A DNA stretch of 64,000 nucleotides, taken from positions 62,001 through 126,000 of the forward strand of contig JAKSZP010008028.1 in assembly GCA_022478985.1 (NCBI GenBank). The letters are read 5' to 3'. Source of the DNA: Massospora cicadina (lineage: Eukaryota; Entomophthoromycota; Entomophthoromycetes; Entomophthorales; Entomophthoraceae). Position 1 is the stretch's first letter. Every line of letters starts with the position of its first letter. The notes under the pieces were generated by a model. That model saw nothing but the letters and a program-made list of their open reading frames with translations, did no database searches and had not been told where the DNA came from. Made by a program: the position numbers and the translations under genes. Of this stretch, positions 22,398 through 34,065 are shown one piece after another.

Positions 22398-22580
22398 CCT
22401 TACTGGTGTCCATGTGCAAGGTCAAGCACCAGTCAAGGTGTGACATTTGCTGATGATTTTGTGGTTGGGAAGTCTAACAATCATAATGCACGAGCACTTG
22501 AAGCTACTATCCAGATTTACTCCAGGGTAAGTAATGCTGCACTTAACGCCTCCAAAACTGAAATTGTTCTCCTTGGTTGG
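22398..22580 (+). pseudogene. LINE2 ORF2, RT catalytic segment
   Basis: Continues directly from 18656: LTGVHVQGQAPVK, then FADDFVVGKSNNHNARALE with the FADD box at 22446-22457, then SRVSNAALNASKTEIVLLG. One base is missing just before FADD compared with LINE1. It is cut by element D at 22580. Confidence 0.85.
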
Positions 22581-23077
22581 TGTTATAAAATTGGCAGTAT
22601 TTATAGATATGCCGGTGGATTTTGCACGGGGTTTGACCCACTGAGCAATCAGGACCAACGATATGATGATCGTCGCCCTCAAAACAACAGAATAAACTTT
22701 TAAAATAGATATGGAGCACTTGCTCCCACAACCTTTTTTATTTAATATACTTAATATCGCGGATTCTTCCTATTCCGCTTACTCTAAATTTACTTAACAA
22801 CAACCTCCTGTAATCATCTCATCTCATCTAAACTGTAGTGACTTCAGATGCTATCATTTCCATGGCTTAGTAATTTAATTTGCCATATCTCATTGGTTTC
22901 ATCCATTTTTCATTTGTGAATTTCATAATCTCCTAATTTGAGGAGATTTTCCAAAAACCCAGTATCCCCTTATTTTGAGGCATTTAAATTTCTATAACCC
23001 ATATCAAACTTGGCGTATTTCATCATTCCGTCATAATGACTTAGGGCTTATTGTCCAGTCATATTGGAATCGCAACA
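22581..23077 (-). repeat. 3' LTR of element D
   Basis: Bounded by TGTTATAAAATTGGC and CGCAACA. It matches the 5' LTR closely over its full 497 bp. Confidence 0.9.
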
Positions 23078-24381
23078 TTACCCCCTCCTTGACTGGATAA
23101 TAAGGCTCATATTGCTTATACGCCCATAGGAACTTTGCATGCACTTGGTTAATGATCTGACCACTTGCAGAGTCCTTGATAGTATATGCGTCCACCGCAG
23201 TCTTCTCAATAACTTCAAATGGCCCAATCCAGATACTGGCCAACTTGTGTTTCCACACAAAACCGTGTTGATCGTGAAATAGGACCATGTCCCCATCTTT
23301 GAACTGGGCTAACCCACTACGCCATGCCTGATCAGCGTCTTGAGTCTTAATCTTACTGGCTAAACTGAATGAGTATGCTTCGGTTTGCAATTTGATTAAG
23401 GTGTTAGCTAAAGTCATCAAATAAAGTTGAGGGATCCATTCCGCCAGTATCTTCTACACAGGAGTATAGCAGCTCTGGGAGGGCAGGGTGTTGGCCATAT
23501 AGTAATTGAAAGGGACTCTTCCCTGTGGCAAAATGATAACTAAAATTATAAGAGAAGACAGTGGTGGACAAAAGGGAGCTCCAATCCAAGGGTCAATCCA
23601 CTACTAATTTATGGAGTAAGTTCACTAAAGTCCCATTGACCTGCTCCACCATTTCATTAGATTTGGGGTGGTATGGGGTTGTCAAAACCCCTTGGATAGC
23701 CATTAGCTCATCAAGCTTTAGAAGAATGTGGGAATTGAAGTTAGTTCCATTATCAGTAAGGAGGAACTGAGGGCAGCCATGCTGCTGAATAATGCACTCC
23801 ATTATGAATTTGGCCACTGTGACCGCCCCTAAGTCTCATATCGCCCTGGCTTCAACCCACCTGGTTAAGTGGTCAATTGCCACCAAAATGTACTTAAACC
23901 GATTAGCTCCTGTTGGCAAGGGACCACCAACATCAATTGAAACAGTGTTCCAGATGAAGTGCGGCTTCACTAACTGGTATGAAGTCCTCTGGCGGAACAG
24001 CTTTTCCACTTGGCAATGATGACAGGAGGAGATAGTATCAAGTACATCAAAGTTCATGCTTTCCCAGTAATACTGAGGGCTGCAATAATTCCATGGTCTT
24101 ATGTACTCCACCATGTCCAACCGCTTGGTGTGTGCTCATAATAATAGTTGGGTGGCGGAAGGTCTTGGGATATTCACAGTAGAGTTCCCTATCTGCTTAT
24201 ACAATTCCCCATTTTTCTGGAACGTATTGGCCCTTATTCCATCCAATACCTTGATGACTGGAGGCGGCTCATCATTGTACTTGCCACTAAGCATCTTATT
24301 GAACATAATATCACTCAGATCCGCTATAACTGCAATTGTAGATAATCTCAATAAACAATTGGCGTTCTGGTGTTTTGCCAC
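23031..24381 (-). pseudogene. Integrase of element D
   Basis: The zinc-binding region has CHHC near 24030. In the core SIDVGGPL near 23925, LLTDNGTNF near 23760 and MVEQVNGTL near 23650 keep all three acidic catalytic residues. The C-terminal GPF/Y module (IWIGPFEVIEKTAVDAYTIKD) is at 23031-23420, and the frame runs through the polypurine tract into U3. Several frame changes separate the pieces. Integrase joins the cDNA ends to host DNA. Confidence 0.9.
23047..23104 (-). promoter_or_regulatory. Inverted repeat around polypurine tract/U3 junction of D
   Basis: Arms CTTATTGTCCAGTCA (23047-23061) and TGACTGGATAATAAG (23090-23104) pair at 14 of 15 positions, and the one difference is G-U in RNA. 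The 28-base loop holds the polypurine tract (AAGGAGGGGGTAA on the minus strand, 23078-23090) and the first bases of U3. The inner arm also codes for the end of pol (YYPVK). Confidence 0.7.
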
Positions 24382-24384
24382 GGG

Positions 24385-25480
24385 TCAATGAAGAATTTCA
24401 ATTATTGTATGCCTGCAGTTTAAGAGCCCATCGGGCCAAACGCCCTTCAGGCTCTTTAAGATTCTGTAACCAGAATGAGAGGCATGATCTGTTACAACTT
24501 TGAATTTCACCCCATGAAAATACACCTGAAATTGCTTATAGGTGTAGATTACTGCCAAGCACTCCCGCTCAATCACGGTATAATTGCGCTCATGGCTGTT
24601 CAAACTATGGCTACAGTATGCTACGGGGTGCTCTTCTCCTTCCTCATCTTTTTGGGATAGGACTTCCCCTACATCGGAAAGGGACTTATCTGTCTGAACA
24701 ATAAACTCTTTTTCAAGATTGGGATAGCGTAACACCGATGCACTGGTTAATGCCATTCGAAGAGTATCCTAAGCGCGTTGCTGACGTTTTGCCCATTCAA
24801 AAATAGCGTCCTTTCTTAGTAACTCAAATTGTGGGCCCCTGATACAGCTGAAGTTAGGGATGAAGCACCAGTAATATCTAACCATTCCCAAAAAGACCTG
24901 TATATCCCGCTTGCTATTGAGTGGAGTCAATTTATGTATAGCTTCCACCCTGGCTTGTTGAGGTCTCAGCCCTGTGGCATCAACCATGAACCCTATGTAC
25001 TCCAGCTGGTCCTTAAAGAAGTGACATTTCCGGGGTTTGATCTTGATCCTGGACTCAGCAAGCTGGCGGAATACAGCTTCTAAATGTTCAAGGTGTAAGA
25101 GAAGGTTCTGGAGAAAACATTAATGTCATCAAGGTATACAAGGACACATGACAGTTTTAGGTCCCCAAGAATAGTATCCATCGCCCATTGAAATGTAGCT
25201 GGAGCATTACACAGCCCTTTTGGCATCTGGGTTGGTTGGAAAAGACCTTTGAATGTGATTACAGCGCACTTTTCCTGCTCCACTGGCAGCAACTCAATTT
25301 GCCAGTAGCCTGAGATCAGGCCCATAGCTGAGAAGAACTGAGCTCCCCCTAGTAGATCCAACGCATCATCAATCCTTGGTAAGGGATAGGAGACCTTTTT
25401 GGTGATGTTGTTGATCTTTCAGTAGTCTATTACTACACAGTTGGTACCATCCTTCTTTTTTACAATCAGAACGGGCAAAG
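24385..25480 (-). pseudogene. RT and RNase H of element D
   Basis: The palm at 25080-25361 (GGAQFFSAMGLISGYWQIEL, GLCNAPATFQWAM) carries an intact YLDD at 25125-25136. The thumb is at 24769-24987 (VFLGMVRYYWCFIPNFS). RNase H at 24385-24756 shows QTDKSL, HPVAYCSHSL, ERECLAV and VTDHAS, keeping the acidic residues. RNase H removes the RNA strand during cDNA synthesis. Frameshifts lie between the pieces. Confidence 0.9.
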
Positions 25481-25829
25481 CCCACGTACTCTTGAATGGT
25501 TCAAGCATCCCTTGCGTAATAGCTTGGCAATTTCCTCGGTTACTATGTCTTCTGCCACCCTTGATCATCAGATCGGCCTTAACCTGATGGATGTATGATC
25601 TCCAGTATCCAGCCTATGAACACCCCCCAAGAGCATCTTAAATCGTGGTCATTGACAGAAAAAATCTCTATATTTTTGAAATAAAGCAATTGCCATATCC
25701 TTCTGTGGTTCTGACAGCCCCATTAATTTGTTGCGCAATACAACTGCAATTACATTGAGCTGTAGTTTGAAAGGCAAACCAAATTCCTCCAGCGACCCAA
25801 ATTCATGAATTGAAAGAACCTCCTCAACA

Positions 25830-26095
25830 GGGATTAGTGTAAATATACTACTATTTGGTGGTGGCGGATTTGCAGTGGTCCTGTTTGTAGATTTGCAAGT
25901 AGAACTTAGATTTCCCCTTGCCCTGGTAATATAATACCTGTGGCCACATGAGGCTCAAACCGTGATTGCTGATATGGCCCAATAACCTCCTCATAGAGTC
26001 CATCTGGAATTTCAACCACCAACTCTATGCTCAATATAATTTGATGCCCAGATGGAATAGATATAGATCCAGCCGCTCTGAGCGGCAACACTTGA
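25830..26095 (-). pseudogene. dUTPase-like domain of element D pol
   Basis: LPLRAAGSISIPSGHQ, ELVVEIPDGLYEEVIGPYQQ, TGIILPGQGEI, KVLLANLQ and RHQIVVYLH run in order between protease and RT. This follows the strand and motif order of trimeric dUTPases. Where active enzymes have GxxDxDYRGE (motif 3), D has GIILPGQGEI, without the catalytic Asp and the uracil-stacking Tyr. A TAA interrupts after GEI (25906). Confidence 0.65.
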
Positions 26096-26149
26096 TATCC
26101 ATAAATCTGTTGAGGAAGGGCCATGTTTTGCCCTTTAAGTGACGGTAGC

Positions 26150-26560
26150 GCACTGGGATTACTCCGTCACTATAAGATAGATTGATATTCCCCATATTCA
26201 CCAGATCATTTGGCACTCTGCTAGAGGTGAAGTGAATTGGGATTTTCTGACCTAATATCAAAAGAAGTATCATCCGTCATGTCAATGACAGCCCCATAGT
26301 GTCTCAAGAAAGCAGTTCCAAATAGCTTATCACAATGGCTATTTGGTAACACTATAGCTGGGGCTACCACAATAATAGAACCAAACCTCAGTGGTAGCGC
26401 ACTGTATGCTCCCTCAGAGACCATATTTTCCGCTCCAGCAGTGCCATATACCATCTGGTGTTCCACATATGTTTTAATGACAACCTGGCCACCAATTTGG
26501 TGTAGAAAATATTGATGGGTTCACCGGTATCTATGATGACATGGACTCAGGTCTTAGCTA
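26150..26560 (-). pseudogene. Aspartic protease of element D
   Basis: The catalytic loop VIIDTGEPINI is intact at 26508-26540. The rest reads QMVYGTAGAENMVSEG, ALPLRFGSIIVVAPAIVL and LFGTAFLRHYGAVIDM, equivalent to the flap and C-terminal strands in C and G. One frame change separates loop and body. Confidence 0.85.
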
Positions 26561-27029
26561 CAACCAGGTCACAGTGAGTACATTCGGAGTAAGACGCATC
26601 TCAACTGTTTATAATATGACATCTAAAGAAACCCTGTTTCCAAGAAAACACGCAATCCCCTTACCAATTCTGGGGTATTGTTTGATAATAGTTTTGACTG
26701 GAAGCGCGGTGCTTACTGCTTGCAAAATAGGTGCATCTGAGGAGGGGTCTAACTTTTCAGGGGAAACTTGGTTGAACATTTGGCAAGCATATGGCTCAAC
26801 CTGCATCTGGGACCCCTCTTCTGCCATAGCCGCATACTGCACTCATGTCAAAACATTCACCCCTCCAACTGGCTGCTGATATAAAGCTGACTCATTGTGT
26901 GCAAGGGAACTTCTGCTGCACATACTAATTTGAATTCAGGTGGGATGTCTGGTATAGCGAAGATAGAGAGTCCCTTCTCTATTCCACTATGACTTTTCCC
27001 TGGTCGTACTGTTCCAACTGTACACAAGA

Positions 27030-27960
27030 GACCAGTTGATTAGGGCACCAGCGTTCTATATGTCCCTGTCAACTGCATTTGAAACAGCTGCCCCTATAGG
27101 GTCCATGTCCCTGATTAATATGAAACAAGCCACAGCGAGAGTTGGACTGGAAGTGATTGGCATAAACAGGGTTAAAGCGATAGTTGGGTCTATGAAGATA
27201 AGCAGGTATGGGGTGGATGTTTAACTGCTGAGGATAACATGGTGGAATGTAAACTGAACTAGAAGAGTTCCCCAAATAAGATGATTTGGCAGTTAAAGCA
27301 GAAGGATTCCACTCGGTATTAGGTGGAGGGAAGTTGGCTGATATACAGTGTAAAAACTGAACAATTTTAAGCAAAGGTACATCTTCATCCAACGGTGGCG
27401 CCATAACGTTATGTAACTCACTGTATGGCTTTACAGCAGAAGTCATTGCAACACACACGTCTGATTCAGATAAAATTCTGGCCCCAATTAGCACATGAGC
27501 TTCCGCCATAAATCACTCAGCAAACATGGTGAGGGTCTCATTCTGCTGAAACCTGATGGTCAAAAAGTCATCCTTCTGCTGTGACATCTTTGCAGTTCCA
27601 CTTAACAACCACAGCACCGTCTCTTTAACTTCTTGGTATGTCATGGAGCTTCTGGAAAGGTAACAGACAACTTTATCAGCACTTCCGACACCCAAGGAAG
27701 AAATCAACAGTTTTACTCTTCATCGATCTAAAACTCCTTCAGTTGCAATTTCAAATCGCTTAAAGAACCCATAAATATTCCCTTCACGATCAAATGGGGT
27801 CAGATTATTGCAGCAAACCTCCTGGAGCAGCTCATCTTGTTTTTTGAGCACAATGTCCAAAGCCAGTTTCAGCTCCACATAGGCAACTGAACCAGAGTGT
27901 TGGGTAGAGTATGTATCAAAACAACATGAATGTGACATAGCAGGCAACTGAGTTTTTATC
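27030..27960 (-). pseudogene. Gag of element D
   Basis: A single frame from MPAMSHSCCFDTYS near 27947 to beyond 27069 is interrupted by three stops, all TGA (27720, 27513, 27069). At two of these the relative C has an Arg or Gln, which fits CGA to TGA change. The capsid part includes IYGFFKRFEIATEGV and DVPLLKIVQFLHCISANF. The zinc knuckle CX2CX4HX4C near 27035-27080 is complete except for the third TGA inside it. Gag packages the element RNA. Confidence 0.85.
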
Positions 27961-27985
27961 TTTTTTGTTTTAATTGATCAATGGG

Positions 27986-28003
27986 CCCTTGTAGTGAGCA
28001 CCA
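27986..28003 (-). promoter_or_regulatory. Primer-binding site of element D
   Basis: TGGTGCTCACTACAAGGG on the minus strand, one base after the 5' LTR. It is complementary to a tRNA 3' end CCCTTGTAGTGAGCACCA. Confidence 0.8.
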
Positions 28004-28004
28004 C

Positions 28005-28498
28005 TGTTATAAAATTGGCAGTATTTAATAGATACGCTGGCGGATTTTGCACAGGGTTTGACCCACTGAGCAATTAGGACCAATGATATGATGATCGTTG
28101 CCCTCAAAATAATAAAATAAACTATAAAAAAATTGGAGCACTTGCTCCCACAACCTCTTTTATTTAATACTCAATATTGTGGATTCTTCCTATTCCGCTT
28201 ACTCTAAACTTACTTAACAACAACCTCCTGTAATCATCTTGTCTCATCTAAATTTTATCAACTTTGGATGCTACTGCTTCCATAACTTAGTAATTTAACT
28301 CGCCATATCTCATTGATTCCGTCCATTCTTCATTTGTTAATTTCACAATCTCCTAATTTGAGGAGATTTCCCAAAAACCCAGTATTGCCTTAATTCAAGG
28401 CATTCGAATTTCTATAGCCCATATCAAACTTGGCGGATTTCATCCATTCTGTCATAACGACTTATGGCTTATTGTCCAGTCATATTGGAATTTCAACA
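28005..28498 (-). repeat. 5' LTR of element D
   Basis: Bounded by TGTTATAAAATTGGC and TTTCAACA. It carries the shared block GACCCACTGAGCAATTAGGA near 28058. Confidence 0.9.
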
Positions 28499-28503
28499 GT
28501 TGG

Positions 28504-29995
28504 TATCAAGCCCGATGGTCCCCAGCGCCCCATTTTCTACCTGCTTCAACAACTTGCTCATAGGATCGCTTACCCTGCCCAACCCACACCGCCCTGCTTA
28601 TGCTCCCCTTTGTGCCAAGCCCCACCGTTGACCCTGTCCGCCATTTGGGGGTGTGGCTGGAGGTGGGAGGGTACGCCTCAATGGTGATGTAAAAGCATAT
28701 CCTAGACAACATTATGAAATGCATAGCTTCCCTTAAAGCCCGCCAGACCTCCCTTTCAGGCAAAGTAGTGTTAGTCAACTCTATGCTCCTTTCTAAAGTT
28801 TGGTTTGGGGACCATGCTATCGCCTTTTCCCCATCTTTCTTCAAGTTATTATATGCCCTTCTGCAATGGTGGCTTTGGGTTGGCCGCCCACCGCCAGTGC
28901 ACCTAGATATCATGTTTAGCCCTCACCATAGTGGTGGCATGGGCCTGCTCAACTATGAGGCCCATGCCGCTAAAATCCTAGGCACCTGGATCGCTTCAGT
29001 CACCAACCCTATGATCTCAGCCCAGCACTGGTCCCACGCAGCCCGCTCCAACTTCTCCAGCACCCTGGGCCTCACTAATCCTACCCGCCCCCTTTCTCTA
29101 TTAAATTATCTCGCCTCTCACCCTTCTGCTGCGGGCCCACATGGGTTGTCACCCCACTTCAAAAGGCTCCTCCTCTCCATGTGAAGCTGATTGGAGAAAT
29201 AGCATCAGTGGACACACCGCCCAGAGGGGGCGCCCTACTTCTTGGTTTACCCAGGAAGTACAAGGACTACCCATTCTGAACGGAGTGATACCCATGAGTC
29301 CCCTACCATAGCCAGGGTGGACTACCTGAACATGTTGGACATCCCCTACTCCCTCAATAGCTAGAAAGCCATATGGAATTACGCCCACCACCCTCTTCTG
29401 CAGCCGCATATTCATTCCCATGTGTGGCGCTGCTTGAGATGGGTATACCATACTGCCAAGCGCTCTAACGCTTTGCATTCATCTTGTGTCATGTTTGGCC
29501 AGTATGAAATGTTAGTTCACCACCTGGAAGAGTGCTCTCCCTCAAAGGCGATATGGCGTGAGGTTCAGCGTCTCTTCCGCCAGGATCAGGCACAGCCCTT
29601 CAGCCTGTCTTAGGACATCTTTGCTTTGTCCATGGTTTCCCCTCTACCGCCTTCCTTCCATGCCTTAGTGGTTGTAATAGCTATGTGGACTATCCACACG
29701 ATCGTCTTGGATGCTATCTCAGGCTCTACACCCACCCTCCAGGAAGCTATATGCCAGTTCTAGTCGCACCTTGTGTACCACTTTCAATCTTGGATGTTTA
29801 GGTACCTCCCACCCCATTGCCTCCAGATGGTCTCATCTTGGTTCTCAGTTTGGTTCATCGCTTCAGATCCCTTCCTACATATGTGCTCAATAGTTGTGCA
29901 AGCCCCTACACACTTATCCCCCCTTCCTTCTCTTAGAATTCCCGCTGTAATAGGAGATAGCATTTGCTTCTCTGGGGTGCCCTCCTATCGCTGAA
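28504..29995 (+). pseudogene. LINE2 ORF2, C-terminal part
   Basis: Continues from 22580 after element D. It matches LINE1 15088-16480: KCIASLKARQTSLSGKVV, SKVWFGDHAIAFSPSFFK, HHSGGMGLLNYEAHAAKILG, then the finger region near 29480-29540, where the second Cys has become Phe (CVMF for CVVC). The C-terminus AMWTIHTIVLDAISGS follows in shifting frames. Several stops are present. Confidence 0.85.
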
Positions 29996-30138
29996 TTTCG
30001 TTTTGTTAATTTAGTTTAAAATATCAGAAGTGTCCATCCACTGGTTGGCCTTCATTGAATAAAAAAATGAATAAATCCAAGCTGGTCATGAAATAAACCA
30101 TCTCTCTTTCTTGAACTGGGCTATCCCCCTATGATGTA

Positions 30139-30595
30139 TGTCAAGATTTTGATATGATTGGACAATAAGTACATATTTGGCGGATTGTGTAATAATTGCT
30201 GAAGGGGGACCAACTTTACATAGTCAATTTGGCAAATAGAGTGAATTCTGGTAGAGCCTCAATGATGAGGTGAAACCCCTAAAAATGTATGGAATAAAAA
30301 GATACTAAGCTGATGGTTTAAAATAGATGAGACAGTTGCAATTAATAGTTGAACAAGAGAATGTAGGAGGAGGTCTTTTACAAAGAAAGATGGTAGTAGG
30401 GAAGAGTTAATGGAAGTAGATGTTAGTTTAATAATAAATAAATTGTTATTGTTGGGGCAATGGCTCCCTATTAAGTACTTTGTTATTGTTGATTATCAAG
30501 GGTCAGTGATCCTCATATCGCTAGTCTATTGCTCAGTGGGTTTTACCCTGTGCAACCAATTTGGTTGAATTGGCCAAATCTTCTAAAAGTTAACA
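30139..30595 (+). repeat. Solo LTR of the C-like family in element F
   Basis: Starts TGTCAAGATTTTGATATGAT and ends AAAAGTTAACA, with the internal block ATTGCTCAGTGGGTTTTACCC. It interrupts F integrase, and F resumes at 30596. Flanks ATGTA and CCGTA share three of five bases, so the duplication is imperfect. There is no internal region, as expected after LTR-LTR recombination. Confidence 0.75.
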
Positions 30596-31645
30596 CCGTA
30601 CCTAATTGGCAGACTGATTTTATCCTCTTGGCCAAGATAAAAGAGTACGCTTCAGTTTGCAGCCTTATTAAAGTGTTTGACTGGTCAATCAAGTAACATT
30701 GCAGATATACTCCGCCGGTGCCCTCTATGAAGGAGTAAAGTAATGCAGGCATAGCAGGATGCTTTCCATAAAGCAGTTGAAAAGGACTCATTCCAGTCGT
30801 AGAGTGATAACTAATATTATAGGCAAAAATAGCAGTGGAAAGGAGGATACTCCAATCTGATGATCTATCCATCACCAGCTTCCTGAGTATGTTAACCGGT
30901 ATTTCGTTAACCCTTCCAACCATTCCATTGGACTCAGGATGGTATGAGATTGTTAGAGCACAACAGATGGCTATTAATGTGTCCAACTTGGGGAGAATGT
31001 GTGATGTGAAGTTAGTTTCATTGTCAGTGAGGATAAACTGTGGACAGCCATGCCATTGGATTATAAATTCCATTATGAACTTGGCAATGGTGAACGCACA
31101 CAATTACTTATCGCTCTTGCCTCTACCCACCTGGTTAATTGGTCAATTGCTATCAAGATATACTTGGAGCGATTTTTGCCTGCCAGTAAAGGGCCCACAA
31201 CGTCAATAGACACTGTGTGCCATGAAACCCAGGGCTTTACTAACTGATAGGATGTCTTATGGCAGAATGACTTTTCTATCTAACATTGGTGGAAACAAGA
31301 AATCACTTCAAGAACGTCAAAGTGCATACTCTCCCAATAGTAGTGAAGTTGAAAGAACTCTACCGTTTTTGCATAACCCTCTGTGCCAAATTGCCTTATG
31401 CGCACTCAAAATAATTGCTGGTTGAGCGGAGGTTTTGGAAAACTTAGCACATTGTCACTGATTTTCTTGTATAACTCACCGTTTTTCCAGACCGTATCTG
31501 CCATCATCCTATCTAGCGCCCAAATAACTTGAGGTGGTTTGTCCGCATATCTACCACTGACCATTTTTTATACAGCAAATCAGCCAGATCTGTCATTACT
31601 GCAATTGTTGGTAGCCAAGATAAGCAGTCAGCATTCTGATGCTTT
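30596..31645 (-). pseudogene. Integrase of element F
   Basis: The frame at 30543-31103 includes PQFILTDNETNFTS (second Asp present), SYHPESNGMVGRVN (catalytic Glu changed to Gly) and FAYNISYHSTTGMSPFQLLYG. The first Asp motif VSIDVVGPLLAG is readable near 31195. The region upstream (31230-31640) corresponds to the zinc-binding part and the linker KHQNADC after RNase H. Confidence 0.85.
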
Positions 31646-32635
31646 TCTTTTTCCTGGAGTCCCCCTTCCACAAAGGCATTTTTTTACTTTGCACAAATCA
31701 ATTCAAGGACCTCCTCAGCTGGCTGCTGGTATATAAATACTTCATTGAACTGAGTGACTTTGACTGAATATGACTCATCAGGGTTGTGTGGGACAGAGGT
31801 CTGGAACAGTGGAGGTAGAGGGTCCCATTTCTTCCTCTCTGTCTTTTCCCTGGGCATATTTTCTGCCTTCACAAAGTTAACCTGACGCTTAGGGCAGTTA
31901 AGCACAAGTGCCCAGGATGACCACGCCCATAAAATCTTGGCTTGTGGAACTTCCATCCTCAGTTATTATGAAAAGGCTTAATCCATTAGCTAGACTGCTG
32001 GTTGTAGTTTGGCCGATGAAGAGGCCCATAGACATGATAGATCTGGAATATTGTGGAATAAAAGTCAGCTGAGATGACCCACTCAAGGAAGAAGGGCCTG
32101 CTACAACCCCAGATAGGTTTTGTTCTCATTGGATGTATTAAATGTGGCTGATAGACGGCACAGGCAATTGACAATTTTAAGCAGGGGTACATCGTCCTGA
32201 TAAAATGGAATCATGGCATTAAAGAGTTCACAGTATGGACTCACTGAAGCGTCATTGCAATCCCCACATCGGCTTAAAAACGTCCTTGCTCCTATTAACA
32301 CATGTGCCTCAGCAGTGAAGTAGTCACTAAACTCTTTGAAAGGTTCGTTTTTCTGAGACCCAATGGTAAAGAACTCAGCCTTCAACTGTGACATAATTCC
32401 TACACTCCAAACAATTGCAGCACAGTCTCCTTCATCTCCCAGTAGGTAACAGAGCTGTTTGGAAGGTAACTCATAACTTGATCAGTACTTCTGATATACT
32501 TGGCAGAAATAAACAACTTAGCCTTACACCGATCTGATGCCCCATCCACTGCAAATTCAAACCGCCTGAAAACCCCAGGTATGTTTCCATTGCAATTAAA
32601 TGAGTTCAGCTTGTCAATACAGATCTAATTCTCCC
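31646..32635 (-). pseudogene. Gag of element F (joined to integrase by deletion)
   Basis: Capsid pieces include VTYWEMKETVLQLFG, HVLIGARTFLS, VPLLKIVNCLCRLSATF. A knuckle region near 31880-31930 is partly readable. At about 31645 the sequence passes directly from a gag C-terminal stretch to the end of RNase H. Compared with D, protease, dUTPase-like, RT and most of RNase H are missing. Gag stops at the I insertion (32635) and resumes at 44141. Confidence 0.75.
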
Positions 32636-34065
32636 TTTAAGTCCAGAGGAACATCCCCTTTGCGTGGATCAGGAATTTTCCCACTTTCAAATAAGAAAGG
32701 TCTTAAGAGGAGGCTGTACCCCTCATCATCCAGGGCGACCTCACCCACGTGGTAGAAATGTGCAGGGTAACAGCGCTCCCTCTAAAGATTCCTCCCCTCA
32801 GTACCCGCACTCACTTATGCCAAAGTTGTCCATTGAATTGAAGAAATCTTCACCAAAATTATTGAATCAAAGACAAAAGGTCTAAAACCAATAGGAATAA
32901 AGCTCAAAAAAGAAAACTAATAGTTGAGAATGGAAAAGTTTAAATTCTTGGCTGTAATTGCAAAGGTATTGAGTCATCTAGAAGTACAATTGTTGATGCT
33001 AAACACCCCTCAAAACCCATTATAAATGATCCCTAATGAGCAGATGTTACCTTTGGGAATATCGTAGATAGTTTGAAACCCCTATCAAAAGAATCAGGAT
33101 TTGCACCCAATGCAACTCATTTGGCCAAACAAACGCCCCCAGCGACTGGGCATGGGCGGGTTGGGCATCCCAAACCTATTTCCAACCAATTGGGACCACC
33201 CCTATGTGGAGTGGCCCTGGAGAATTCCTGTTGCTCATTGGGCTAAATGCTGTCATGCCAACTGACAGCAATGCAGTAAAGCCTTGGTCCAGGTGTATGC
33301 GGATGAATTGAAAGCAACTCATCCTTTCACCAAATCCCTTGATGTCAGTTCAAATAAGTATTATTCTCCCTCTCCCCAGAAATTCGCCAGTTTAGGTCAA
33401 ATTTGAGGGCCCTGATCACTGCTTGGACCTACTACCAAATAAAACACTATTTAATCAGTTGCATTGCACTGAGGAAATTATTATCAATTCTCTTTATTTT
33501 CCTTTCCAATAAAATTCCCATTAGTGCCCAAATTTTTTCTATTTTACTTTAATTCTTCTTGCCAAAGTCCAAATGGCACTAACTTGGTGGCCCGTCAGCC
33601 CCTACTCTGGATGGTCCTTACCAGTTTTGATTATCACAATCACTTCCACCATAGTCAACTGGATCTAACAGGCAAGAAACTTCTGAAAATTCAACCTCGT
33701 TATCGAAGCTATCCGTTATCAAAATATTGGAATCCTGTCACCTCATATATCTCACTTTCAAGTAAGGATCCGCCCCCTTGTCTCTACTTTAGTGATGAAC
33801 CCTTCCACCAGTAGTCCTGAAGTAGTAAACCCAGTAGTATCATCCCCTGAAGCAAGACCCGCAGGGTCTGGGGTTGTTTCTGTTTGGTTTATTACCAGGT
33901 TTCTTTTCATGCTTGCCCTACATCAACGGGTCATTGTTGCCCAATTTTCAGCTCCATACAACGTTGTGCAAGAAGCAATGCCACTGGCATTCTGGCTTGC
34001 TTTTTGGGTGCTCATGCATCCCAATTGGCAGGCTGGTCTAAACTTCTTCTGTCATTTTCTTGACA
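32636..34065 (+). repeat. 5' LTR of element I
   Basis: Starts TTTAAGTCCAGAGGAAC (TG worn to TT) and ends TTCTTGACA. It matches 42711-44135 along its whole 1.43 kb. Confidence 0.85.

Larger units (their letters stand above)
22581..28498 (-). mobile_element. Element D: Ty3/gypsy element, best-preserved copy, in LINE2
   Basis: LTRs lie at 22581-23077 (3') and 28005-28498 (5'), with target duplication GTTGG at 22576-22580 and 28499-28503. The primer-binding site and polypurine tract are present. Gag, protease, dUTPase-like, RT, RNase H and integrase follow in that order. Key residues survive in protease (DTG), RT (YLDD) and integrase (DDE). Gag is in one frame broken only by TGA codons. Because D sits in LINE2, which sits in F, D is younger than both. 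Confidence 0.95.
18360..30070 (+). mobile_element. LINE2: 5'-truncated LINE in F integrase, split by E and D
   Basis: The LINE segments 18360-18661, 22393-22580 and 28499-30070 join into one ORF2 that parallels LINE1 without gap or overlap once the 5 bp duplications of E (GCCCG) and D (GTTGG) are removed. Flanks ATAAACCCA at 18351-18359 and ATAAATCCA at 30071-30079 form an imperfect target duplication, and the homologous place in G shows the empty site. The 3' end is A-rich (AATAAAAAAATGAATAAA). The copy begins within RT, so it lacks endonuclease. Confidence 0.85.
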
